Shown piece by piece: positions 1 through 6,754 of a stretch of DNA of 9,942 bases; position 1 is the stretch's first letter; each line of letters begins with the position of its first letter. This DNA comes from Marinosulfonomonas sp. (lineage in GTDB: Bacteria; Pseudomonadota; Alphaproteobacteria; Rhodobacterales; Rhodobacteraceae), in the NCBI GenBank assembly GCA_015494385.1, contig WGBJ01000515.1, positions 1 through 9,942 of the forward strand, read 5' to 3'. Position numbers and translations under genes: made by a program. The notes below the pieces were generated by a model that was given only the letters and a program-made list of their open reading frames with translations, was not told the DNA's origin and did no database searches.

Positions 1-859
1 ACACCTGACCGATCCAGAACAGCTTGGTATAGATCGAACCGCTGAACAGGATGAAGTATTCAAAATCCGCGTGCTCGGCCGCGTATAGATTTGTCAGGTG
101 GCGAATGGCTGTGAAATACAGCACGGCCACGGCAAAGACACCCAGCAACCGGCCCAGCCGCTTGACCAGATTTGGCCCGATGTAACGGCCCGTCATAGGA
201 AAAGTTGTGCCCAGCACCAGAATGAAAAATGCCAGACCAAAAGAAAACGACATGATGATGAACAGCGGGGCCATGATCGCCGCGTCATATCCGGGGCGCG
301 CCACCAGCCAGCCAAAGATCGAACCGGTGCCGGTGGTCAGCGCAAGGCGCCAGACAAAGGCGGCAGTGCCAACAGAGCGGACCACTTTGGGCGATATATT
401 GCGTGCCATCTGCACGAACAGATAAGCCCCGACAACCGCAAAGAAGCCGTTATAAAGGATAACATTCCACGCAAATATCGAGGTGAAATTATACTTGGTC
501 ATCGCCACTATCAACCGGTCAGGTCGCCCAAGGTCCAGCACCAGAACCCCCAGCCCGCCGGCCAGCAGAGCAATCGACAAAAGGCCGGAATAGCGCGCCA
601 TCGGTTTGTTTTCGATCTTGCCGAACACCGACGCAATCGAGGCCACGTTCAACGCACCCGACGCCGCCACAATCAGGAAAATCGCAAACACATGCGGCAG
701 GCCCCAAACGATCTGGTTGTTCATGCCGGTGACGATATGGCCGTGGTGTTCAATATACAAAACCGCCAGCCCCGCAGCGCCGATAAAAGCGGCGGCAATG
801 ACAGCCATAAACCAGATGGCGGGGGTCGGTTTCACTTCGCGATAGACGGTGCGGTCCAT
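1..859 (-). CDS. dsrP: DsrP, NrfD-family quinone-reactive membrane subunit, 3' end cut by window
   Basis: DsrP is a polytopic NrfD/PsrC-like membrane protein that connects the periplasmic DsrO/DsrJ module to the quinone pool. I translated the minus strand from the ATG at 859 (GGAGA about eight bases upstream, 17 bases after the dsrO stop); it is open for 286 residues to the window edge, so about 100 C-terminal residues of a family length near 400 are missing. Hydrophobic helices are visible near residues 14-36, 52-72, 90-109, 126-150, 162-184, 192-219, 237-255 and from 266. The motif LDLGRPDR (108-115), typical of NrfD proteins, follows the third helix. No haem or iron-sulfur motif is present, as expected for a subunit that relies on DsrO for electrons. 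Genes such as dsrN, dsrR and dsrS often follow in other species but would lie outside this window. Confidence 0.95.
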   Translation of the reverse strand, partial: MDRTVYREVKPTPAIWFMAVIAAAFIGAAGLAVLYIEHHGHIVTGMNNQIVWGLPHVFAIFLIVAASGALNVASIASVFGKIENKPMARYSGLLSIALLAGGLGVLVLDLGRPDRLIVAMTKYNFTSIFAWNVILYNGFFAVVGAYLFVQMARNISPKVVRSVGTAAFVWRLALTTGTGSIFGWLVARPGYDAAIMAPLFIIMSFSFGLAFFILVLGTTFPMTGRYIGPNLVKRLGRLLGVFAVAVLYFTAIRHLTNLYAAEHADFEYFILFSGSIYTKLFWIGQV

Positions 860-876
860 TATTCAGTCTCCATCCA

Positions 877-1635
877 CTACAGGTTCGTGTACCGAACGCC
901 GGGGTTAACCCGCAGATCGTCACGCAGGCCCATCGAGGGATAATTTTTCAGTGCTTGGGCAATCTCGCTGTTCGGGTCATTCAGATCACCAAACATCATC
1001 GCGCCGTGGCCCGTGGCCGAACAGGATTCAACACAGGCCGGTATCCCGCCTGCATCCACGCGGTGCACACACAGGGTGCAGCTTTCGACGGTGCCCTTGC
1101 CACGCGGGGCGTTGGATTTCTGGTCTTCGATCTCTTCATGCACAAAGCTGCGCGCCTTGAACGGACAGGCCATCATGCAATAACGGCAACCAATACAGAT
1201 GTGTTTGTCGACCAGCACAATCCCGTCCACCCGCTTGAACGAAGCACCCGTGGGGCAAACGTCAACGCAGGGCGGGGTTTCGCAATGCTGGCACATCATC
1301 GGCAACGAGGCCTCGCGGCCCGTTGTCTTGTGCTTCAGATCCACCTTGCGGATCCACTGGGCATCGGTTTCAGGGTGGCCGTCCAGTTTCCAGCCGTTTT
1401 CGTCCGAGCAGGCTTTGACACAGGCGTTGCAATCGGTGGAACATTTGTTCACGTCGATCAGCATACCCCAGCGTTTGCCCGGATCGGCATTGGCGCTGGC
1501 TTCGCCGCCAAAGGCCATCAGCGTCACACCGGGGGCCAGCGTGACCGAAGCGACCGCCGCACCGCTTTTGAAAAACTCGCGCCGGTTCAGTTCGGCGGGC
1601 CGTTCGGATTTGTTGTTCAATGCAGGTAGCTTCAT
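877..1635 (-). CDS. dsrO: DsrO, periplasmic four-cluster ferredoxin of DsrMKJOP (Tat substrate)
   Basis: DsrO is an iron-sulfur electron-transfer protein of the DMSO reductase DmsB/HmcB type, exported to the periplasm and attached to DsrP. The protein has 252 residues. A twin-arginine signal is visible: NRREFFKSG (17-25) followed by a mildly hydrophobic stretch and an AxA-like end (SANA, 47-50), so the mature protein should begin near residue 51. Sixteen cysteines are arranged for four [4Fe-4S] clusters: 65/69/72/76, 115/118/123/127, 147/150/153/157 and 186/189/201/205. The start is an ATG overlapping the end of dsrJ, indicating coupled translation. The dsrP start follows its TAG stop after 17 bases. 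No missing ligand is seen. Confidence 0.97.
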   Translation of the reverse strand: MKLPALNNKSERPAELNRREFFKSGAAVASVTLAPGVTLMAFGGEASANADPGKRWGMLIDVNKCSTDCNACVKACSDENGWKLDGHPETDAQWIRKVDLKHKTTGREASLPMMCQHCETPPCVDVCPTGASFKRVDGIVLVDKHICIGCRYCMMACPFKARSFVHEEIEDQKSNAPRGKGTVESCTLCVHRVDAGGIPACVESCSATGHGAMMFGDLNDPNSEIAQALKNYPSMGLRDDLRVNPGVRYTNL

Positions 1636-2069
1636 TGCGACATCCCATCCAGATAGGCTTGTATTTCGTCATCGGTGGCAGGCGGCATCTGTTTCAAAAG
1701 GTCAACAAACCCCTCTTCGGGTTTCGAGTTATGACACTGGAAACAATCGATTTTCACCGCTGCATATTCGTGACAGGCACGGCAGAAATGCCCTTCTTCC
1801 TTAACCGAAATCGGCAAGGCATCCGGCCCCATAACCGCATGGCAGGCGACACATTCCTTGATGGAATATTTGATCGACCTGTCCCCTTCGCGCATCGTCA
1901 GATCCCGGTCATGACGCATAAGGCGCATGTGGTTGATCCGCATATAGGCGTTGCCTTCGGGATGCGGGGCGCCGACGGCCTTGGGGATGTCGGGATAGAT
2001 AGTTTCCGCCATCCCCGCCCCTGCCGACAGGCCGATCAGAACCAGAAGGGTTGCAACAAGCCGCATCAT
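1632..2069 (-). CDS. dsrJ: DsrJ, periplasmic trihaem cytochrome c of DsrMKJOP
   Basis: DsrJ is the periplasmic trihaem c-type cytochrome of the Dsr membrane complex. The protein has 145 residues from the first of two tandem ATGs. Residues 3-21 form a hydrophobic signal or anchor helix with a possible cleavage site after GMA (residue 21). Three CXXCH haem-attachment sites are present: CVACH (73-77), CRACH (96-100) and CFQCH (109-113). His47 and His52 (INHMRLMRHDRD) and His36 are candidate distal ligands. All six cysteines of the mature protein are used for haem attachment; the additional cysteine that gives A. vinosum DsrJ its unusual His/Cys-ligated haem is not found, and by rough alignment to the conserved MR..HM motif its place is taken by His36. 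Its TGA stop overlaps the dsrO ATG by four bases (ATGA). Confidence 0.95.
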   Translation of the reverse strand: MMRLVATLLVLIGLSAGAGMAETIYPDIPKAVGAPHPEGNAYMRINHMRLMRHDRDLTMREGDRSIKYSIKECVACHAVMGPDALPISVKEEGHFCRACHEYAAVKIDCFQCHNSKPEEGFVDLLKQMPPATDDEIQAYLDGMSQ

Positions 2070-2071
2070 AC

Positions 2072-3997
2072 CTATGCTCCAAGACCCATTTTGATGTAAC
2101 CGGTCGGGCAAACATCCTGACAGATGTGGCACCCGATGCATTTGGTATAGTCGGTGTCGACATAACGACCGACCGTGCGATCCGATTTCTTGACCCGGAA
2201 GATTGCATCCTGCGGGCAGTAGATCACGCAGTTATCGCACTCGAAGCACATGCCACAGGACATGCAACGCTCGCCCTCTTTCTGGGCCTGCTCTTCGGAA
2301 TAGGCGATGATACGCTCTTCAAAGTTGCCCAGAACCTCGTCCGCCGAGATGTGCTTTTCTTCGCGTTTTTCACGCGGCACGAAATCAAAGTGGCCTTTGA
2401 ACAATTCGGTGTGCCGGATGATTTGCGATTCCGAGCGGTCCTCGTAGTTGTGCACCGCATATTCTGCCTGATATGTGCCACTTTCCTGTTTGTGGTCATA
2501 GGGCGAAGGCGCATGGCCGCGTCGCTTCAGCTCTTCCAGCAGGTCGAAATGGGCCACGTCCACAGGGGGGCGCTTTTCAACTTCGCCGTCATCCAGAAAA
2601 TCGGTGATCGCATCCGCCGCAATCCGGCCATGACCAATCGCGGTGGTCAGCAGGTGTGGTTGCAGAATATCGCCACCGGCAAAATGCTTTTCGCGGCCCT
2701 TGACGGCATAGGTGCCTTTGTCGATCTCGATCGCACCGCGACCGTTGTCGAAATCTTCCATGCCGGTGAAATCACCGAACTGGCCGATGGCGGAAATGAT
2801 GATGTCCGCTTCCAGTTCGAACTCGGTGCCCTCGATCGGCTGTGGAACATTGCCCTTCATGGTACATTCGCACATCTTCAGACCCTTGGCCCGGCCATCG
2901 GCGCCCTTGATGATTTCCAGCGGCATCACGGACCCTTTGATGTCCACGCCTTCGCGCAGCGCATCTTCGCGTTCGTGTTCGGCAGCTGTCATCTGGTCGA
3001 TCGGGAACAGCGATGTCAGGGTCGCCTGCATCCCGTCACGCACGATCGCGCCTGCCACATCGTGGCCGGTGAAATCGCTGGGCGCTTCGCCCTTCACTTC
3101 GGTGATGTTCCCCAGACGACGCGCAATCGAGGCAACGTCAATCGAGGTGTCGCCACCGCCAACCACGATAACCTTTTTCGCGGTGCCCAGAACATAGCCC
3201 TGGTTGAACGCGTCCAGGAATTCAACGCCGTTGATACAGTTTTCGGTTTCGTCCCAGCCTTCCAGCGGCAGGCCACGACCCTTTTGCGCACCAATCGCCC
3301 AGAAGATCGCATCAAATGCTTCTTCCAGCTCGTCAACCGATACATCGGTGCCAACGCGGGTGTTGCAACGGATGTCGACGCCCATCGCGGTGATGCGGCC
3401 GATTTCCTTGTCCAGCATGTCGCGCGGGGTCCGGTAGCCGGGGATGCCGTAACGCATCATGCCGCCCAGTTTGTCATGCTCTTCGAACAATGTGACCGAG
3501 TGGCCATCCTTGCGCAGGAAGAACGCCGCCGCCAGACCAGCCGGGCCACCACCGATCACCGCAATCTTGCGGCCGGTGTCGGCACCCGCTTCGGGGGCTT
3601 TTACGTCGTTTTCATTGGCCCAGTCGCCAACATATTGCTCGACCGCGTTGATGCCGACGTAATCGTCTACTTCGTTGCGGTTACAGCCTGCCTCGCAAGG
3701 GGCGGGGCAAACGCGGCCCATAGTGGCGGGAAACGGGTTGGCTTCGGCCATGCGCTGGAACGCATATTCCTGCCATGCCATGCCTTCCACCGGCGGCTTG
3801 TCCATGCCGCGTGCAATCGCCAGCCAGCCACGGATTTCGTGACCCGAGGGGCAGCTGCCCTGACAAGGAGGCGTTTTGTTGATATAAGTCGGACACTTGT
3901 AGGATTTGTCCTGCGTAAAGATTTTCTCTTCGAGGTCCCAATCTTCGGGTCTTTCGCCTTCTTCATAGCGCCGGTAGCTGTTGTGTTGACCGTCCAT
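2072..3997 (-). CDS. dsrL: DsrL, FAD-dependent NAD(P)H:acceptor iron-sulfur oxidoreductase
   Basis: DsrL is a cytoplasmic GltD-like flavoprotein that interacts with rDsrAB and passes electrons from sulfur oxidation to NAD+. The protein has 641 residues with the start at 3997. Domain order: an N-terminal iron-sulfur region with Cys35, Cys45, Cys49, Cys97, Cys101 and Cys105; an FAD-binding Rossmann motif GGGPAG (149-154); a nicotinamide-binding motif GGGDTSID (280-287); the late FAD motif AGGD (440-443); a linker of roughly 90 residues rich in charged residues; and a C-terminal ferredoxin domain with cysteines at 578/581/584/587/590/594 and CxxCxxCxxxCP at 620-630. The C-terminal ferredoxin extension distinguishes DsrL from plain glutamate synthase small subunits. 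Where GltD relatives often carry a YRR-type NADPH motif, this protein reads TSLFP (328-332), which suggests a preference for NAD(H); this is from memory of the family. Its TAG stop lies two bases before dsrJ. Confidence 0.97.
   Translation of the reverse strand: MDGQHNSYRRYEEGERPEDWDLEEKIFTQDKSYKCPTYINKTPPCQGSCPSGHEIRGWLAIARGMDKPPVEGMAWQEYAFQRMAEANPFPATMGRVCPAPCEAGCNRNEVDDYVGINAVEQYVGDWANENDVKAPEAGADTGRKIAVIGGGPAGLAAAFFLRKDGHSVTLFEEHDKLGGMMRYGIPGYRTPRDMLDKEIGRITAMGVDIRCNTRVGTDVSVDELEEAFDAIFWAIGAQKGRGLPLEGWDETENCINGVEFLDAFNQGYVLGTAKKVIVVGGGDTSIDVASIARRLGNITEVKGEAPSDFTGHDVAGAIVRDGMQATLTSLFPIDQMTAAEHEREDALREGVDIKGSVMPLEIIKGADGRAKGLKMCECTMKGNVPQPIEGTEFELEADIIISAIGQFGDFTGMEDFDNGRGAIEIDKGTYAVKGREKHFAGGDILQPHLLTTAIGHGRIAADAITDFLDDGEVEKRPPVDVAHFDLLEELKRRGHAPSPYDHKQESGTYQAEYAVHNYEDRSESQIIRHTELFKGHFDFVPREKREEKHISADEVLGNFEERIIAYSEEQAQKEGERCMSCGMCFECDNCVIYCPQDAIFRVKKSDRTVGRYVDTDYTKCIGCHICQDVCPTGYIKMGLGA
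2077..2080 (-). promoter_or_regulatory. Ribosome binding site deciding the dsrJ start
   Basis: GGAG at the very end of dsrL lies seven bases before the ATG at 2069 and ten before a second ATG at 2066. The first of the two tandem ATGs is therefore preferred; a start 72 bases further upstream would overlap dsrL and put a non-hydrophobic stretch before the signal sequence. Confidence 0.6.
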
Positions 3998-3998
3998 C

Positions 3999-5555
3999 TT
4001 ATTTCTCCTCCTCTGCGGCCGCTTCCGGCGCGTCTTGTTCTTCTTCTGCGTCTTGTCCATCCAGAATGACGGCATTGGCGACCAGTTGGTGCACCGACAT
4101 AATGTCATCCATGTCATACCCGTATTTCGGCATCACCTTGGAAAACTGGGTTTTGCAAATGGCACAAATCGCGGCCATTTTGTTAACGCCATAATCCGTT
4201 GTAACTTGCTGCAAGGCCGTCATCCGCGGTTTCGCGCCTTTGATACGCAAATCCATCAGATCATCGGTCAACAGACCGCCGCCACCGCCACAACAGAACG
4301 TGTTTTCGCGGATGGTGTCCTGATCCATATCATAGAAATGGTTGCACACGGCTTTCAGCACTTTGCGCGGCAGATCGAACTGCCCGCCCTCTTTGCGTCC
4401 CATTGAAGAGCCGCGCGCAACATCGCAGCTATCATGATAGGTCATGATAAATTCGTCATTTTTGGATTTGTCGATTTTCAGGATGCCATCATCAATCGCG
4501 TCAGATGTGAATTCCATAATGTGCTGCGGGATCGGATAGTTCTGATCCAGAAAATCGAACGGGCCGGCCAATGTGTTCAGGAAGGAATACCCGACCCGCC
4601 AGGCATGGCCACATTCGCCAAACACAATCCGCTTAACGCCCAGATCCTTGGCCGCCTGACGGATACGCCACGATACCTCGCGCATGTTTTCATAAGACCC
4701 GATGAACATGCCGAAATTCGCGGCCTCTGAGGCATAGGAGCTCATCGTCCAGCTGACCCCGGCGGCGTGGAATACCTTGGCGTAGCCCAGCAACCCGTCA
4801 ATATGCGGTTCGGCAAAGAAATCGGCAGACGGGGTGATCAGCAGAATATCCGCACCCTTCACATCCAGCGGCAATTTCACCGGAATGCCGGTTTCGTCTT
4901 CCAGATCCTCTTCCAGATCTTCCAGCGTGGCGCGCAGCGCCTTGGGGTTCAGGCCCAGATTGTTACCGGTTTTCTTTAGCTTGGCGATGATTTCGTTGCA
5001 GTATTTCTGCCCCACACCAACCGTATCCAGAATTTCACGTGCTGCCATCGATATTTCAGCGGTATCAATGCCATAGGGGCAGGCAACCGAACAGCGGCGG
5101 CACTGCGAACACTGGTGGTAATAGGTGTACCATTCGTCCAGCACTTCTTTGGTCAGATCACGCGCACCCACCAGCCACGGGAAATATTTACCCGCGAATG
5201 TGTAGTAGCGCCGATAAACCGAGCGCAGCAAATCCTGCCGTGCGACCGGCATGTTTTTCGGATCCCCCGTGCCAAGGAAGTAGTGGCACTTATCGGTGCA
5301 GGCACCGCATTTCACGCAGGCATCCAGATAGACCTGAAAGGCGCGGTTCTTTTCGGCCAGCTCGCCCATCTTGGCGATGGCGACCTCTTGCCAGTTGTCC
5401 AGCAACTCGCCGGGGAAACCCAGCGGCTCGTTATGTTCGGGCGCGGCCTCGAATGTGTGGGTATCGGCCATTGCGCCGCATTCGAGTTGCGGAATTTCAA
5501 AGGGATCGCCAACCACTTTGGGGGCTTCATCGGCGTTTTTGTCTAGCGGTGCCAT
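3999..5555 (-). CDS. dsrK: DsrK, HdrD-like iron-sulfur subunit of DsrMKJOP
   Basis: DsrK is the cytoplasmic catalytic subunit of the Dsr membrane complex, related to heterodisulfide reductase HdrD, and is thought to handle the DsrC disulfide or trisulfide. The protein has 518 residues. Two ferredoxin-type sites come first: Cys80/83/86/90 (CVKCGACTDKC) and Cys149/152/155/159 (CSQCRRCSVACP). A degenerate first CCG half-domain follows around GECGH (Cys315), and then a complete CCG domain: Cys377, Cys421-Cys422-Gly and CxxC at 464/467, which should bind the special catalytic [4Fe-4S] cluster. The last 20 residues are almost entirely acidic residues and alanine, a likely disordered tail. The ATG has AGGAGGG six bases upstream, inside the end of dsrM. 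Only one base lies between its stop and the dsrL start. Confidence 0.97.
   Translation of the reverse strand: MAPLDKNADEAPKVVGDPFEIPQLECGAMADTHTFEAAPEHNEPLGFPGELLDNWQEVAIAKMGELAEKNRAFQVYLDACVKCGACTDKCHYFLGTGDPKNMPVARQDLLRSVYRRYYTFAGKYFPWLVGARDLTKEVLDEWYTYYHQCSQCRRCSVACPYGIDTAEISMAAREILDTVGVGQKYCNEIIAKLKKTGNNLGLNPKALRATLEDLEEDLEDETGIPVKLPLDVKGADILLITPSADFFAEPHIDGLLGYAKVFHAAGVSWTMSSYASEAANFGMFIGSYENMREVSWRIRQAAKDLGVKRIVFGECGHAWRVGYSFLNTLAGPFDFLDQNYPIPQHIMEFTSDAIDDGILKIDKSKNDEFIMTYHDSCDVARGSSMGRKEGGQFDLPRKVLKAVCNHFYDMDQDTIRENTFCCGGGGGLLTDDLMDLRIKGAKPRMTALQQVTTDYGVNKMAAICAICKTQFSKVMPKYGYDMDDIMSVHQLVANAVILDGQDAEEEQDAPEAAAEEEK
4005..4012 (-). promoter_or_regulatory. Ribosome binding site deciding the dsrL start
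   Basis: AGGAGGAG, inside the final glutamate codons of dsrK, lies seven bases before the ATG at 3997. It selects that start over an in-frame ATG at 4117 that would add 40 residues with no resemblance to DsrL. Confidence 0.75.
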
Positions 5556-6313
5556 TATTTGCCCTCCTCTGGTTCAGGGATGCCTTCGGGTAGTGGCGGC
5601 AACTGGCTGGCCCATGCCGACAGGTGCCGGAATTCGCGGGCGTTATCGACCTGTGTGCGCGACGGGGCAAAGAAAACACCCGGTGCGTGCAGCAGTTTGG
5701 AGATCGGGAAGATGATCATCAGGATCGCAACCAGTCCCAGATGGATCAGAACGCCGGGCTGTGCGGGCAATTCGTTGATCTGGAACCGCATCAGGCCCAG
5801 AAAGAACTGTTTTACCGCCAGAATATCGACCGGCATCAGGAATTTCATGCCCATACCGGAAATGACGATCCCCAGAAACAGGGCCAGCATCAGATAATCG
5901 GACGGGTTCGAGATATAGCGGATACGCGGCACAACAATGCGGCGCAGCAACAGGCCGCCAAGACCGGCCAGCATCGCAAAGGAGGCATAAACACCGATTG
6001 GCTGGATCAGATCGACCCACCACCAAACCGGCTGTGTGAAATAGCGCAGGTGGCGCAGCAGCACCAGCAGCATGCCGAAATGGAACAATACGGCAAAAAT
6101 CCATATCCATTTGTTGGATTTGAACAGGCTCTGGAAGAAAGCCACCTCGCGGAACATTCTGAACCAGACGCCCCGTTTGGTGCGTGGTGCAGGTGATACC
6201 GGAATTTTCAGCGGTGCCGGAGTGCGGGCATATCTTGCCACCTTCATCCCCGTGCCGACGATTAGGATAACCGTTGCGACATAGAACAGCACTGCATAAA
6301 GCGTTGACAACAC
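5555..6313 (-). CDS. dsrM: DsrM, dihaem cytochrome b membrane subunit of DsrMKJOP
   Basis: DsrM is a NarI-like integral membrane cytochrome b that exchanges electrons between DsrK and the quinone pool. It has 252 residues, starts with GTG, and shows five hydrophobic helices near residues 5-24, 68-90, 106-123, 139-155 and 190-207. The haem ligands can be read from spacing: His78 and His88 (ten apart) and His191 and His209 (eighteen apart) match the spacing of His56/His66 and His187/His205 in E. coli NarI, so both b haems should be present. The C-terminal 40 residues are hydrophilic, with a proline/glutamate-rich end (LPEGIPEPEEGK), and probably lie in the cytoplasm near DsrK. Its TAA stop overlaps the dsrK ATG by one base (TAATG), a classic coupling arrangement that fits a fixed M:K ratio. 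Confidence 0.97.
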   Translation of the reverse strand: MLSTLYAVLFYVATVILIVGTGMKVARYARTPAPLKIPVSPAPRTKRGVWFRMFREVAFFQSLFKSNKWIWIFAVLFHFGMLLVLLRHLRYFTQPVWWWVDLIQPIGVYASFAMLAGLGGLLLRRIVVPRIRYISNPSDYLMLALFLGIVISGMGMKFLMPVDILAVKQFFLGLMRFQINELPAQPGVLIHLGLVAILMIIFPISKLLHAPGVFFAPSRTQVDNAREFRHLSAWASQLPPLPEGIPEPEEGK

Positions 6314-6320
6314 TTGAAGT

Positions 6321-6326
6321 CCTCCC
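6321..6326 (-). promoter_or_regulatory. Ribosome binding site deciding the GTG start of dsrM
   Basis: GGGAGG lies seven bases before the GTG at 6313. The next possible start, a TTG directly after the GTG, would be three bases further away and is a weaker codon, so GTG is preferred. Confidence 0.65.
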
Positions 6327-6335
6327 AGACGTGTG

Positions 6336-6367
6336 CCCCCCGAATTTATTATTTTTATTTCGGGGGG
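6336..6367 (-). promoter_or_regulatory. Strong hairpin in the dsrC-dsrM gap
   Basis: A perfect nine-base inverted repeat, CCCCCCGAA (6336-6344) and TTCGGGGGG (6359-6367), encloses a 14-base loop of only A and T (6345-6358). It sits 12 bases after the dsrC stop and about 20 bases before the dsrM start. In the sense direction it is followed by GCACACG, not by a T-run, so a simple Rho-independent stop is unlikely. It is placed where a 3' stabiliser of dsrC mRNA, an RNase processing barrier or a partial terminator would lower dsrMKLJOP expression relative to dsrC; that function is inferred. Confidence 0.65.
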
Positions 6368-6379
6368 TTAGCTAGTTTA

Positions 6380-6712
6380 TTATACGCAGCCAGTTGGCTT
6401 GGGCAGGCCTGCGATCTTACAGGCTTGTTTGGCCGGGCCGTATGGGAACAGCTCGTACATGTATTTGTTGTTGCCAACTTCGGGGCCCATGGATTTCTTG
6501 ATCGATTTGATCAGAACGCGCACAGCCGGAGCGATTTGATATTCCTCGTAGTAATCACGCAGGAAGTTCACAACAGCCCAATGCTCGTCTGTCATTTCAA
6601 CACCTTCGGCTTTGGCGATGACTTCGGCCAGTTCCGGTGTCCAATCGGACAGATCTGTGATGTAGCCCTCTTCGTCAGTTGCGATTTCTTGTCCATCTAC
6701 TTCGTAAGACAT
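6380..6712 (-). CDS. dsrC: DsrC, sulfur-carrier substrate protein of DsrAB
   Basis: DsrC is a small soluble protein that carries sulfur on its flexible C-terminal arm: it accepts sulfane sulfur from DsrEFH, presents it to DsrAB for oxidation, and is recycled at DsrMK. The protein has 110 residues. The C-terminal arm holds both redox cysteines, Cys98 (CysB) and the penultimate Cys109 (CysA), with ten residues between them, ending in KPTGCV. The SMGPEVGNN stretch (residues 74-82) is the insertion that separates true DsrC from the tRNA-thiolation protein TusE. Start ATG is supported by AAGGGAA seven bases upstream. A strong hairpin follows the gene, before dsrM. DsrC is generally made in excess over the other Dsr proteins, and the hairpin may contribute to that here (inference). 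Confidence 0.98.
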   Translation of the reverse strand: MSYEVDGQEIATDEEGYITDLSDWTPELAEVIAKAEGVEMTDEHWAVVNFLRDYYEEYQIAPAVRVLIKSIKKSMGPEVGNNKYMYELFPYGPAKQACKIAGLPKPTGCV

Positions 6713-6754
6713 GGTAGTTCCCTTCGGTCTAAGTGTTCATTAATTGTTGTTATG

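Noticed and set aside
98..943. Plus-strand open frame of 281 codons over dsrP and the end of dsrO
   Set aside because: The product is a basic, histidine/glutamine-rich sequence typical of an antisense shadow of a membrane protein; the minus strand encodes a clear NrfD-type DsrP.
2070..2141. Longer DsrJ starting at 2141
   Set aside because: The extra 24 residues overlap the conserved C-terminal ferredoxin of DsrL and would precede the signal helix with charged, non-secretory sequence; GGAG supports the ATG at 2069.
2051..4069. Plus-strand open frame of 672 codons antisense to dsrL
   Set aside because: It mirrors dsrL codon by codon, and its length follows from the codon bias of the gene on the other strand. 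The product has no recognisable domain, and the minus-strand product is an unmistakable DsrL.
3998..4117. Longer DsrL with 40 extra N-terminal residues
   Set aside because: The extension lies inside dsrK in another frame, is an Arg/Lys/Trp-rich shadow sequence, and a strong AGGAGGAG is correctly placed for the ATG at 3997.
6336..6367. Classical Rho-independent terminator ending the transcript after dsrC
   Set aside because: No T-run follows the stem in the sense direction, and dsrMKLJOP have no obvious promoter of their own in the remaining 20 or so bases, so full termination is unlikely.
6713..6754. A separate promoter for dsrC in the dsrH-dsrC gap
   Set aside because: A secondary dsrC promoter is plausible from A. 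vinosum, but I see no convincing -35/-10 pair here; only an AT-rich stretch without proper spacing.
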